A stretch of 64,000 bases of DNA, from NCBI GenBank assembly GCA_002716385.1, contig PBAX01000029.1, positions 62,001 through 126,000 on the forward strand, read 5' to 3'. The notes under the pieces are model-generated. The model ran no database searches. It was not told the DNA's origin and saw only the letters and a program-made list of their open reading frames with translations. Source of the stretch: Phycisphaerae bacterium. GTDB lineage: Bacteria; Planctomycetota; Phycisphaerae; Phycisphaerales; SM1A02. Below are positions 16,800-26,144 of the stretch, piece by piece. Position 1 is the first letter of the stretch. Every line of letters begins with the position of its first letter. The position numbers and the translations under genes are program-made.

Positions 16800-18833
16800 T
16801 CAGCCGCTTCCAAGTTCCTCCAGCAGACGTTTCTCGTCCCAGACCTCGACCCCGAGGTCATTCGCCTTCCTGAGCTTCGACCCGGCCTTCTCGCCCGCGA
16901 TGAGTACGGACGTCTTGCGCGAAACGGAGGATGCGACGGTGGCCCCCATGGCCTCCAGTCGACGGGCCAGCTCGGGTCGGGTGCCGTGCTGCATGGTTCC
17001 GGTCAGAACCATGGTCAATCCCGCGAACCGGCCTTCGCCCGTGGAGGCATCCCCGTACTGATCGCTGGTCATGCGGACTCCGGCGGACTCGAGACGCTCC
17101 ACCAGTTCCCGCCCGCGGGGCGAGTGCAGCGTCTCGTGGAGGATGCCCGCGGTGATTGCGCCGAAATCGGGCAGTTCCTCCAACGCTTCGCGTTCCGCGG
17201 CCATCAATGCATCCATGTCCGGAAAGGACCTGGCCAGCGTGCGGGCGGCGGATTGTCCGATCTGACGGATGCCGATGGAAGCCAGTACACGTCCGAGCCC
17301 CCGGTCCCGGGACGCATCAATCGCCCCGACCAGTGACGTGGCGGACTTCGTTCCCAACCCCTCCAACGCCGCGAGCTGTTCGATGGTCAGGGCGTACAGA
17401 TCGGCCAGATGACGAACCAGCCCCTGCTCGACGAGCTGATCCACGATCCGGTCACCCAGACCGTCGATGCCCATTTGATTCCGACCGGCGAACCAGGCGA
17501 TCCGTTCACGCAGCTGGGCCGGACATTCCGGACTGAGACAGAAGAGCTTCGGCCCCTCCTGGCCAACCTCTCCGCCGCAGGCCGGACACTCCGAGGGCGG
17601 CTCGATGGGCACGGCATCCGACGGACGATCGTTCAGGCGGACCTCCACGACCTGTGGAATGATCTCCCCCGCCTTCTCCACCACGACCCGGTCACCGACC
17701 CGGATGTCCTTGCGCCGGATCTCCTCGATGTTGTGCAATGTCGCATGGCGAACCGTGGTTCCGGCCAGTTCCACCGGTTCCATCGTGGCCCGCGGCGTGA
17801 GCGTGCCGCCCTTTCCGACCTGCCAGGCGACCGACTCCAGGGTGGTCTCCCCCTGATCGGCGGGGTACTTGAACGCGACGCACCAGCGCGGCGCCTTGCT
17901 TGTCGTTCCCAGCCGCTCCTGCAGCGCGAACGAATCCACACGGACCACCATGCCGTCCACTCCGTAGCCGAGCTCGGCCCGCTGCGAACGGAACGCCTCG
18001 ACGTGCACCAGCAGCTCGCCCAATCCATCCACCACCCGAAGATCCGGCGAGACCGGCACTCCCATGCTTCGGATCGATCCGACGAAGCCGCTGTAGGTCG
18101 CGTCGCCCAACCCGTCCACGACCCCTCGTCCGTGCGCACAGAAGCAGAGGCTCCGCTCGGCCACCACGGCGGGGTCGAGGCTCTTGAGCGTTCCTGCGGT
18201 GACATTCCTGGCATTGGCGAACAGCGGCTCGTCCCGGGCGGCCCGCTCGCGGTTGATCCGCTCGAAGACCGCGTTGGTCATGTAGATCTCACCGCGAATC
18301 TCGAGGACCGCAGGCGGAGACTCCGCATGCAGGCGAAGAGGAACGGCCCGGATGGCCCGGACCTGGGCCGTGACGTCGTCGCCCCGCCGACCGTCCCCCC
18401 GGGTGATGGCCTGCACGAGACGTCCGGATTCGTAGCGAAGACTGATCGCGACACCGTCGATCTTCGGATCGCAGCACAGAGGCGGGCCGCCCCCGTCCTC
18501 CGCGAGTTCCAGCCCCCGGAGCACCCGCGCGTACCAGGCCGAGATGTCGGCGGGATCGTAGGAATTGTCGATCGACTGCATCGGGAGCGTGTGTTCGACG
18601 GAACTGAATGCGTCGACCGGCTCGCCCCCGACGCGACGGGTGGGAGAGTCCTCGCTGGCGTGCTCGGGATGGGCCGCCTCGAGTGCCGCCAGCTCGGCCA
18701 GTTGGCGGTCGTAGTCCAGATCCGACATGAGGGGATCCGCATCGACGTAGTAGGCACGATTCGCCTCGTCGAGCCGCTTTCGCAGGGCCTCGATTCTCTC
18801 CCCAGAATCACCGGTTGGAACGTTTCGTGCCAT
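16800..18833 (-). CDS. ligA: NAD-dependent DNA ligase LigA
   Basis: LigA seals nicks in replication and repair using NAD. The 677-residue protein has the Ia domain (YYVDADPLMSDLDYD), the adenylation lysine Lys124 in DPKIDG, an OB fold (DRVVVEKAGEIIPQV), a four-Cys zinc finger (CPACGGEV...CLSPECPAQL), helix-hairpin-helix repeats (LEGLGTKSATSLVGAI) and a C-terminal BRCT domain. The ATG at 18833 is chosen over an upstream frame because it gives the family N terminus and TACCAT ends 9 nt before it. It is divergent from dacB. Confidence 0.97.
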   Translation of the reverse strand: MARNVPTGDSGERIEALRKRLDEANRAYYVDADPLMSDLDYDRQLAELAALEAAHPEHASEDSPTRRVGGEPVDAFSSVEHTLPMQSIDNSYDPADISAWYARVLRGLELAEDGGGPPLCCDPKIDGVAISLRYESGRLVQAITRGDGRRGDDVTAQVRAIRAVPLRLHAESPPAVLEIRGEIYMTNAVFERINRERAARDEPLFANARNVTAGTLKSLDPAVVAERSLCFCAHGRGVVDGLGDATYSGFVGSIRSMGVPVSPDLRVVDGLGELLVHVEAFRSQRAELGYGVDGMVVRVDSFALQERLGTTSKAPRWCVAFKYPADQGETTLESVAWQVGKGGTLTPRATMEPVELAGTTVRHATLHNIEEIRRKDIRVGDRVVVEKAGEIIPQVVEVRLNDRPSDAVPIEPPSECPACGGEVGQEGPKLFCLSPECPAQLRERIAWFAGRNQMGIDGLGDRIVDQLVEQGLVRHLADLYALTIEQLAALEGLGTKSATSLVGAIDASRDRGLGRVLASIGIRQIGQSAARTLARSFPDMDALMAAEREALEELPDFGAITAGILHETLHSPRGRELVERLESAGVRMTSDQYGDASTGEGRFAGLTMVLTGTMQHGTRPELARRLEAMGATVASSVSRKTSVLIAGEKAGSKLRKANDLGVEVWDEKRLLEELGSG

Positions 18834-18842
18834 CGATGCACC

Positions 18843-18848
18843 ATGGTA
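18843..18848 (-). promoter_or_regulatory. Leaderless-type -10 box of ligA
   Basis: On the minus strand TACCAT ends 9 nt before the ligA ATG. Confidence 0.45.
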
Positions 18849-18942
18849 CCCTGCGGAGGCAACGGACCGATCCTTGCAGGCCGCCTCGGCGGGCAGCCGA
18901 TATCCAAGGGGTCCGATTTCATCGCAGCCATGGAGGGCCACG

Positions 18943-20433
18943 ATGCCGACCAGCCGTCATTTCCGATTCCCCCCCCTGGCAATCCTCGCCGCCACCCTGC
19001 TGGGCGGCCTGTCCACTGCAAGCGGATCCCTCCAGGGGGACGCCGAACTGGCCGTTCGTCGGGCCGGATTCGAGCTCGAGGACGTCAGTGTCTGCGTGAT
19101 CGACGCCGAGACCGGACGCCGTCTGGTCGACATCAACGCCTCCACGCCCCGGGTCCCGGCCAGCAACATGAAGCTGCTCACCAGCGGAGTCGCCGCCCGG
19201 CTGCTGGGCTCCGACTTCCGCTTCCGAACGCGACTGCTCCGCGACGGCGATCGTCTGGTCGTCGTCGGCGACGGTGACCCCGCCTTCGGCGATCCGGTCC
19301 TCCTTGCGCGCATGCAGGATGCCCAGGGCCGGCCGCTCGATCCCGAATCATTGGTCGACCTGTGGGTCGACGCCGTCGTCGCGGCCGACATCGACCACGT
19401 TGACGAACTCGTGATCGACGACCGAATCTTCGACCGGGAGTTCACGCACGCTTCCTGGCCCCGTGAACAGCTCATCAACTGGTACTGCGCGGAAGTGTCC
19501 GGACTCAACTTCCACACGAACACCCTCTACTTCAACCCGAAGCCGGCCCGGGGAACGGTCGACATCAGCCGGATCAGTCCCGCCTACGACTTTCTGGAGA
19601 TCAAGAACCAGCTCACGAACAACACGCAGCGATCGAAGCAGTCCTTCGCCGCCATTCGACCCGACGGCACTAACCGGTTCACCTGCCGCGGAAACATCAC
19701 CTCGTCCATGAAGTACGAGGCCACCGTTCACGACATGCCGACGCTGTTCGGACGCTACCTCGCACACCGGCTCGCCAAACGGGGCGTCCGGGTCGGCCGG
19801 GTGCGGCTCGCCAATGCGGGCGATCCCGATTTCCAGGGCCAGACCCTCGGCCCGGTCGTGATGACGCCGCTGGCCCAGGTGCTCGAGCGATGCAACTCGA
19901 AGAGCCACAATCTGTACGCCGAGGCGATCCTCAAGCGACTCGGAGCCCACTACACGCGTTCCTCCGGAGGATGGGACAACGGCGGCACCGTGATCCGCCA
20001 TGCGGTGCAGGACGCTCTCCCCCGTCCCGATGCGTCGCTGCACGTGGCCGACGGCTCCGGCATGAGCCGCGAGAACCGGCTGAGCGCCGCCACGCTCGCC
20101 ACATGGCTCGCGGACATGGACCCGGACGATGCCGATGACCAGATGTTCATCGAATCCCTTCCTGAACCCGGGGAGGGAACGCTGCGCAAGCGATTCACCA
20201 CCCGTGGCCGCAACCTGGAGGGGATCTCGATCAAGGCCAAGTCCGGCTATCTCAATCGCATCTGCACCCTCAGCGGGTACGTCATGACCGACGACGGACG
20301 GCGACTGTGCTTCAGCATCCTGGTCAACTCCCCGACCAACCGCCCGCGCGAGGCCAAGGCCATGCACGAGCGAATCGTGCTGCAACTGGTGGATCGGATC
20401 GATCCGTCGCGAATCACCTCCGCCGGAGGCTGA
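18943..20433 (+). CDS. dacB: D-alanyl-D-alanine carboxypeptidase/endopeptidase (PBP4 type, S13)
   Basis: DacB trims or cuts peptidoglycan peptides in the periplasm. The 496-residue protein has a signal peptide (about residues 1-28) and the three penicillin-binding motifs: Ser74-x-x-Lys77 (PASNMK), Ser321-His-Asn323 (KSHNLYAE) and Lys433-Ser-Gly435. The long insert between the first two motifs is typical of S13 enzymes. The ATG at 18943 follows TGGAGGG. The presence of a peptidoglycan enzyme, like uppP, agrees with planctomycetes having a cell wall. Confidence 0.93.
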   Translation: MPTSRHFRFPPLAILAATLLGGLSTASGSLQGDAELAVRRAGFELEDVSVCVIDAETGRRLVDINASTPRVPASNMKLLTSGVAARLLGSDFRFRTRLLRDGDRLVVVGDGDPAFGDPVLLARMQDAQGRPLDPESLVDLWVDAVVAADIDHVDELVIDDRIFDREFTHASWPREQLINWYCAEVSGLNFHTNTLYFNPKPARGTVDISRISPAYDFLEIKNQLTNNTQRSKQSFAAIRPDGTNRFTCRGNITSSMKYEATVHDMPTLFGRYLAHRLAKRGVRVGRVRLANAGDPDFQGQTLGPVVMTPLAQVLERCNSKSHNLYAEAILKRLGAHYTRSSGGWDNGGTVIRHAVQDALPRPDASLHVADGSGMSRENRLSAATLATWLADMDPDDADDQMFIESLPEPGEGTLRKRFTTRGRNLEGISIKAKSGYLNRICTLSGYVMTDDGRRLCFSILVNSPTNRPREAKAMHERIVLQLVDRIDPSRITSAGG

Positions 20434-20434
20434 A

Positions 20435-21601
20435 TCAACCCCGCGTCATTTCGGCGAGCAGGCGATCGATCTCCGCACGGACCGCTTCGGCCGTGCCGGC
20501 ACCGAATCCGTCCCAGCGTTGGACCACTCCACCATCGGCATCGATCACGATCGTCACGGGAATCGAGCTGATGCTCCATTCGTCGGCAACGACACCCGAA
20601 CGGTCGAGGAGGATCTCGAGTTCCAGATCGTTCGCACGGGTGAAGCGGGCCACACGGTCCAGCAGGGAATCTGCGGCACCACGCTCCCGGACGTTGACGG
20701 CCAAGAATCGGACGGGCGAGTCGGTGCGCTCGTACTCGCGGGCCAGCCCCTGCATCGACCGCAAGGCGCGACGGCACGGTGCACACCAGGTCGCCCAGAA
20801 GTCCAGCACCACGACCTGCCCACGCAGATCCTCGAGCCGGACCATCGTCCCGTCCAGCGCGGACAGTTCGAGGCGAGGCGTCGGGCCGGACGGTGTCGAG
20901 TCGGCCTGCGGTGCGACTTCGGCGGCGACCGCAAGGGCGGCGACATCGTCGAGACGCTGTCGTTGCGAACGATCGAAGCGGATGGCGGCATCGGCCTCGT
21001 CCGGCGGCAGCGGCGCCCAGGCGTAGGCCCAGGTCGTGCGCAGACGCATGCCCTCAGGAAGCCCCGGATCGTCACGACGATCGTGGATCGCCTGCACCAC
21101 CCGCCCGGTCTCGTCGGTCAGCAGGGTGAGCCGGTCGAACGCCCCGAGCGAGAGAACGATCTCCCCGTCACGCGAGTCCACGACCGATCCGGCCGCAGCG
21201 GGCCACGCCTCGTCGAGCACCAGATCGAGCATCGGATCCGGTAGCGAGCGGAAGGCATCCCGGACGGCCTTCAATGGCGACTTCGCCTTCGGCAGCCGTA
21301 CGTAGGCATCATGGACATCTTCGTGGGCGATATGCACCGCATCGCCGTCGACGGAGGTGCGATAGCCGTTCATCCGCAGCATGGCCCGGGGCCCGTCCTC
21401 GTCGGCCGGAGCGACGACGTAGACGGCCTCCAACGGTCGACTTCGTTCGACCCGCCCCAGGTAGGAGGTCTCGAGCACCATCGAGGATTCGATGCGGACC
21501 GCGCCCGCTTCGGCCAGCTCGGATTGCACATCGACTAACCGGGTGCGGTCGCCCCCTGCCAGACCGAGCACCAGGACCGCACCAGCCAGAAAACGGATCA
21601 A
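20435..21601 (-). CDS. TlpA-like thioredoxin-fold protein (second of a tandem pair)
   Basis: The 388-residue protein has a signal peptide, a long N-terminal domain of about 230 residues with an outer-membrane-lipid-carrier-like beta pattern, and a C-terminal thioredoxin domain with Trp272-Cys-Ala-Pro-Cys276 and the cis-proline SIPVT. Such proteins reduce disulfides outside the cytoplasm. The start is TTG at 21601: it forms a TTGA overlap with the stop of the upstream paralogue and gives an intact signal peptide. It is convergent with dacB with 1 nt between stops. Confidence 0.85.
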   Translation of the reverse strand: MIRFLAGAVLVLGLAGGDRTRLVDVQSELAEAGAVRIESSMVLETSYLGRVERSRPLEAVYVVAPADEDGPRAMLRMNGYRTSVDGDAVHIAHEDVHDAYVRLPKAKSPLKAVRDAFRSLPDPMLDLVLDEAWPAAAGSVVDSRDGEIVLSLGAFDRLTLLTDETGRVVQAIHDRRDDPGLPEGMRLRTTWAYAWAPLPPDEADAAIRFDRSQRQRLDDVAALAVAAEVAPQADSTPSGPTPRLELSALDGTMVRLEDLRGQVVVLDFWATWCAPCRRALRSMQGLAREYERTDSPVRFLAVNVRERGAADSLLDRVARFTRANDLELEILLDRSGVVADEWSISSIPVTIVIDADGGVVQRWDGFGAGTAEAVRAEIDRLLAEMTRG

Positions 21602-22818
21602 CTGGCGTCCCGGAGTTGCTCGACCTCGGCCTTCAATTCGTCGAACAGCTTGGGCGAGAAGCCGCTGTGCATCTTCGCGATGCGGCCATCCTTGTCGATG
21701 ACCACGGTGACGGGAATTCCGTTCACGCCGTAGTCGCGGGTGATCTTGTCGGTCATGGAGATGAGCGTCGGCATGGTGTACTTGTTCTGGCTCCAGAAGT
21801 CGCCCACCATCTGCACCACATCCTCCATGTTCTCACCCCGCTCCCAGACGTTCACGGCGTAGACCACGACATCGTCGGTGTTCTTGGCCGCCCAGTCGGA
21901 GAACTGCTGCAGGAGCGGCAGTCCGCGGCGACAGGGGCCGCACCAGGTGGCCCAGAAGTCGATGACGACGATCTTGCCGCGCAGCTTCGAAAGCGTGACC
22001 TCTTCCCCCGCGTACTGCGGCAGGGTGAAGTCGGGAGCCATCTTCCCGGTGACGCTCTTGGGTTCCGGCTGGGCCGGCAGGAGCTCCTCGATCGAATCCA
22101 CCGCCTTGCGGGTCCCGGGGTCGAAGCTGATCTTCTTTGGCAACGCGTCGTAGCCCCTCGCCAGCATCTTCATGCTCACCCGGGCACTCATGGCCTCGGG
22201 CCCCTGGTCCGGACTGATCTGGGCGTCGGCTCCAGTCACCAGATGCGTGACGGGATCCACGAAGATCTTCATCTCCCCCTGCGGACCGGACACCTCGATC
22301 ACCGTCGAATCCGCACCGTCCGCGTTCTTGCCCGTCCCCACCGAGGTGATCTTCGGCTGCGGCATCAGGCCGAAGGTCATGGATTCGATCCAGCCGTCGG
22401 CCATTCCCGAACGAAGCCGGTAATCGAAGGGGATGATCTCGGAACCACCGAACACGTCGGTCACGGTCTTGACCAGCCCCGATCCGATCGGACGCTTGAG
22501 GTAGGTGTCCTCGACGCCTGCGATCTCGGCGTAGAAGTAGCCGTCGACCACCGTGATGACCACGTTGGGCAGCCGGAGTTCGATCGATCCGTCGGCCCCG
22601 AATATCGACGAGATCTGCTCCTCCATCTTCTCGCCGGAGAAGGAGATGGTCATCGTGGACGAGTTGGAGAACGCCTTGGGCGTCTCGTAGGCCTTCGTGA
22701 CCTGTTGCATCAGAGCGTCGATCTGCTCCTGATCGGCGGCCGAAGCCTGCAGTGGGGACAGGCCCGCGGCACCACACACACCCAGGGCAAGCGACATCAT
22801 CTTCCAGGAGCGGTTCAT
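21598..22818 (-). CDS. TlpA-like thioredoxin-fold protein (first of a tandem pair)
   Basis: The 406-residue protein has a signal peptide (about 1-28), an N-terminal LolA/DUF2092-like beta domain (FSNSSTMTISFSGEKMEE) and a thioredoxin domain with Trp292-Cys-Gly-Pro-Cys296 and cis-proline GIPVT. It resembles its downstream neighbour in layout, so the pair probably arose by duplication. GGAGAAA sits before the ATG. It follows folK by 19 nt at the end of the pyrF operon. Confidence 0.88.
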   Translation of the reverse strand: MNRSWKMMSLALGVCGAAGLSPLQASAADQEQIDALMQQVTKAYETPKAFSNSSTMTISFSGEKMEEQISSIFGADGSIELRLPNVVITVVDGYFYAEIAGVEDTYLKRPIGSGLVKTVTDVFGGSEIIPFDYRLRSGMADGWIESMTFGLMPQPKITSVGTGKNADGADSTVIEVSGPQGEMKIFVDPVTHLVTGADAQISPDQGPEAMSARVSMKMLARGYDALPKKISFDPGTRKAVDSIEELLPAQPEPKSVTGKMAPDFTLPQYAGEEVTLSKLRGKIVVIDFWATWCGPCRRGLPLLQQFSDWAAKNTDDVVVYAVNVWERGENMEDVVQMVGDFWSQNKYTMPTLISMTDKITRDYGVNGIPVTVVIDKDGRIAKMHSGFSPKLFDELKAEVEQLRDAS

Positions 22819-22837
22819 CGATTTCTCCGATCGGGGT

Positions 22838-23404
22838 TCAATTGGGCGTCAGCCCGGCGGGACCGCCGGCCGATTCGTCGGACAGCAGCGTCCCAGGCTT
22901 GAGGATAGCACACCGCTGTTCCACCGGCCCGAATCGTTCTATTTCGTGTTCGAGAAGTTCCTGCATGGTCCGCCCCAGGACCGGATGCACGAGCTCGGGA
23001 CGCAGCTCGACCATTGGCACCAGCACGAACGCACGGTCCTGCATCCGCGGATGCGGCACCTGCACGCCGGGTCGATCCACGACCCGGTCTCCGAACAGAA
23101 GCACATCGAGATCCAGCGAGCGGGGCTCGGGCCCCGTTCCGTCTTCCACCCGTTCGCGACCGAGGCCGCGTTCGATCTCGAGACAACGCTCGACCATTTC
23201 CTCCACGCCAAGTTCGACCTCGAGTTCCGCCGCCGCGTTCAGGTAGGCCCGATGATTGCGCACGCCCACCGGAACCGTCTCGATGATGGTACTCACCCGG
23301 TGCACCCCCACTCCGTCCGAGGCGTCGAGACGTTCGAGACCTTCGAGAATGTTTGCCAGCCGATCGCCGAGGTTGCTTCCAAGACCGATCCAGACCCGGC
23401 TCAC
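22838..23404 (-). CDS. folK: 6-hydroxymethyl-7,8-dihydropterin pyrophosphokinase FolK
   Basis: FolK activates hydroxymethyldihydropterin for folate synthesis. The 188-residue protein has WIGLGSNLGDR at the start, VGVRNHRAYLNAAAELE, the catalytic PEPRSLDLDVLLFGD stretch and VPHPRMQDRAFVLVP. It starts at GTG 23404, inside a GTGA overlap (23401-23404) with the end of cinA. A low-complexity tail of about 30 residues follows the core. Confidence 0.93.
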   Translation of the reverse strand: MSRVWIGLGSNLGDRLANILEGLERLDASDGVGVHRVSTIIETVPVGVRNHRAYLNAAAELEVELGVEEMVERCLEIERGLGRERVEDGTGPEPRSLDLDVLLFGDRVVDRPGVQVPHPRMQDRAFVLVPMVELRPELVHPVLGRTMQELLEHEIERFGPVEQRCAILKPGTLLSDESAGGPAGLTPN

Positions 23405-24645
23405 GACCCGACCTCCAGGGCGAGTGGCGCCGAGGTCTCCAGCATCGCGAAGCGGAGACACTGCATCGCGTAGGCGACAGCCCGACGACGCACCGCGGTG
23501 CGGTCGCCGGGAAAACGGAACTGGCGTGCGACGTCCGCAGTGTCGGATGAGATCCCGATCCAGACGGTCCCCACCGGCTTCCGCTCCGTTCCGCCGTCGG
23601 GACCGGCGACCCCCGTGACGGAAACCCCCCAGTCGCTGCCGGTCGTGGCCCGGATTCCCACGGCCATGTCGCGTGCGACCTCGCCCGATACGGCTCCGGG
23701 CCCTTCGGCCTCGAAACGCGTCATTGGTACGTCGAGCCAGCGGTGCTTGAGCTCGTTCGAATAGGAGACGACCCCACCTCGGTACCAGCGGCTCGAACCG
23801 GGCACATCGACGATCGAGGCACCAATCCAGCCACCCGTGCACGATTCCGCCGTCGCCAGCGTCTGGTTCGCCGCCAGAAGCATGCGTGCGACATCGTGCT
23901 GCGGACCCTCGTCGTTTCCACCGTAGGCCCAGGGGGCAAGGCGCGCCGCCACGTCGGCGAGAAGGGCATCCGACTCGGGGCCCTCCTCGTGGACTGTGGC
24001 GATGAAACTGCCACGGCTGACCCGCGTACCCACGGGCAGCGTTCGATCCCGATCGATGAGTTCGCCAAGGAGCGCCGCGGCATCGGCTTCGATGATTCCG
24101 CAGCAGCGGACCTCCTGCGAGGCCAGGGACCGGCCCGGTGGAAGCTCCGGTGCGATGTACTGTTCGAAGGCGGGTCGCATCTCCACCGGCGGACCGGGCA
24201 GGCACCACACCCGACAGATCTCGTCCGCACGGTGCACGATGGGCGCCGTGCCGTTGGCGTTCCGCAGCAGCACCGCGGACGTCGGCCGATCCCCCATGGT
24301 GGCCTGCGAATCGATCATGCCGTGTCCACGCGAGACGAGGCGATCCCGAATCCATCCGACCGCCGTCTCGTCACGGACCAGTTCGTCGCCTACCGCGTCG
24401 GCCAGTGCCGCGGAGGTCAGATCGTCCGGAGTGGGTCCCAGACCGCCGGTGGACACGATCACCTCGCACCGACCCGACGCGGAGCGGAAGGCATGCGCGA
24501 TCCGCTCCCGGTCGTCCGGAATCTGGAGCACTTCGCAGACCTGCACGCCGCGTTCGGCGAAGCGGCCGCAGAGCCAGGAGGAGTTCGTATCGACGCAGTC
24601 GCCGCAGAGAAGTTCATCGCCAATGGACAATACGATCGCACGCAT
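23401..24645 (-). CDS. cinA: CinA: competence/damage-inducible-type nucleotide amidase
   Basis: The 414-residue protein has both CinA domains: an N-terminal molybdopterin-binding-like domain (SIGDELLCGDCVDTNSSWL, VSTGGLGPTPDD) that in homologues hydrolyses ADP-ribose, and a C-terminal PncC domain that deamidates NMN (AESCTGGWIGASIVD, VVSYSNELK, GVAGPDGGTERKPVGTVW). Together these recycle pyridine nucleotides. Its ATG shares one base with the TGA of pyk (TGATG). An ADP-ribose/NMN enzyme beside folate and pyrimidine genes suggests a general nucleotide-metabolism operon. Confidence 0.93.
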   Translation of the reverse strand: MRAIVLSIGDELLCGDCVDTNSSWLCGRFAERGVQVCEVLQIPDDRERIAHAFRSASGRCEVIVSTGGLGPTPDDLTSAALADAVGDELVRDETAVGWIRDRLVSRGHGMIDSQATMGDRPTSAVLLRNANGTAPIVHRADEICRVWCLPGPPVEMRPAFEQYIAPELPPGRSLASQEVRCCGIIEADAAALLGELIDRDRTLPVGTRVSRGSFIATVHEEGPESDALLADVAARLAPWAYGGNDEGPQHDVARMLLAANQTLATAESCTGGWIGASIVDVPGSSRWYRGGVVSYSNELKHRWLDVPMTRFEAEGPGAVSGEVARDMAVGIRATTGSDWGVSVTGVAGPDGGTERKPVGTVWIGISSDTADVARQFRFPGDRTAVRRRAVAYAMQCLRFAMLETSAPLALEVGS

Positions 24646-26144
24646 CAGAATCCTCCTTCGCCTATTCGATGCACGATGATCCGTGCTCCGGAGTCGACCT
24701 CGTCGTCCCGGGCCACCACGACGATGGTCTCGCCGTCCTTGGCCCACCCGTGCTGTCGGACGAGCCCGTCGGCGACGGACACCAGCGAAGCCCGATCGGG
24801 CATGCGCTCCACCTGAACGGGCGTCACGCCGCGCAGCAGCAGCATGCGGCGGACCACGCGGGCATCGTCCGCGAGCGACAGCACCGGAAGATGGAAGGTG
24901 TTGCGACTGAGATGTCGGGCGTGCACCCCGCTGCGGGAGGGGACGACGAGACAGGAGGCGTCGCAGGCCAGGGCCGCGGTCCAGGCCGCATCGACCAGCG
25001 CCTCGAGCGGCCCCATGTCCACGGACGCCGCCGCTTCCAGATCTCCACCGGTGGTGATCGAAAGCGAGCGCATGGTCGATTCGGTGATGCGGCAGATCCG
25101 ATGCATGGTCTCGACGGATTCGACCGGCCAGGCCCCCACCGCGGTCTCACCCGAGAGCATCACCGCATCGGCGCCGTCGAAGATGGCGTTGGCGACGTCA
25201 CTGGCTTCCGCCCGGGTCGGGGCCGGCGACTCGACCATCGACTGCAGCATCTGCGTCGCGACGATGCACGGAATCCGCGCGTCACGAGCCACGGCCAGAA
25301 GATGCTTCTGGATCGAGGGGACGAGCGCGAGGTCCATCTCCACTCCGAGATCTCCCCGGGCCACCATGACGGCATCCACCTCGTCCACGATCAAGCGAGC
25401 CTGCTCGATCGCCTGCGGCACCTCCATCTTGGCGATGATCGGAATGGGGCGGCCTTCGGTGCCCGCGCAGGATCGAAGGTGTGCATCGAGCGAACGCACA
25501 TCGTCGGCGCCGCGAACGAAACTCATCGCCACCCAGTCCAGACCGTGTTCGATCGCCCAGGACGCGAAGCGGCGATCACGATCCGTCGGCATCTCGATGT
25601 CGAGATCCGTGTCCGGAAGATTGACCCCTTTGTGCGAACTGATGCGACCGGGCACCTCGACCTCGCAGACGAGCCGATCACCCTCGAGGCACCGCGCCAC
25701 CAGACGAACGAGCCCGTCGTCGATGAGCACACGGTGCCCGACCTGCACATCACCCACGATGTTGTCGATCGTGCATCCCAGCCGGATCTCGTCGTCGCCC
25801 ACTTCGGCCCGGTCGAGCCCGCGGACGAACACCACCCGGCCACCGGTCTGCAGCTCGATGCCGCCCTGGGGAACATCCGTCAGTCGGATCTTCGGTCCCG
25901 GCAGGTCGCCCAGCACGCCGATGGGCACGCCGAGACGCTTCGAAACCGCACGAATCCGCTGGAGCGTCCGGGCGTGCGACGCCTCGTCGCCGTGACTGAA
26001 GTTCAACCGGAAGACGGTCGCTCCCGCGTCAATCAGACGCTCCAGCTGTGATTCCTCCCACGACGCGGGGCCGAGCGTCGCGATGATCGCGGTCCGAAAA
26101 TGCTCCGAGTCCGCGTCGGTGCAGGGAACGAAGTCAGCGGTCAC
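24645..26144 (-). CDS. pyk: Pyruvate kinase
   Basis: Pyruvate kinase makes pyruvate and ATP from phosphoenolpyruvate. The 499-residue protein has ATLGPAS, FRLNFSHG, DLPGPKIR, the active-site IIAKMEVPQAI segment with its Lys, MVARGDLGVEMD, the ATQMLQSMVESPAPTRAEASD signature and a complete C-terminal domain. No ATG occurs near the expected N terminus; GTG at 26144 is the best start and overlaps the 3' end of the preceding gene by 11 nt. Confidence 0.95.
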   Translation of the reverse strand: MTADFVPCTDADSEHFRTAIIATLGPASWEESQLERLIDAGATVFRLNFSHGDEASHARTLQRIRAVSKRLGVPIGVLGDLPGPKIRLTDVPQGGIELQTGGRVVFVRGLDRAEVGDDEIRLGCTIDNIVGDVQVGHRVLIDDGLVRLVARCLEGDRLVCEVEVPGRISSHKGVNLPDTDLDIEMPTDRDRRFASWAIEHGLDWVAMSFVRGADDVRSLDAHLRSCAGTEGRPIPIIAKMEVPQAIEQARLIVDEVDAVMVARGDLGVEMDLALVPSIQKHLLAVARDARIPCIVATQMLQSMVESPAPTRAEASDVANAIFDGADAVMLSGETAVGAWPVESVETMHRICRITESTMRSLSITTGGDLEAAASVDMGPLEALVDAAWTAALACDASCLVVPSRSGVHARHLSRNTFHLPVLSLADDARVVRRMLLLRGVTPVQVERMPDRASLVSVADGLVRQHGWAKDGETIVVVARDDEVDSGARIIVHRIGEGGF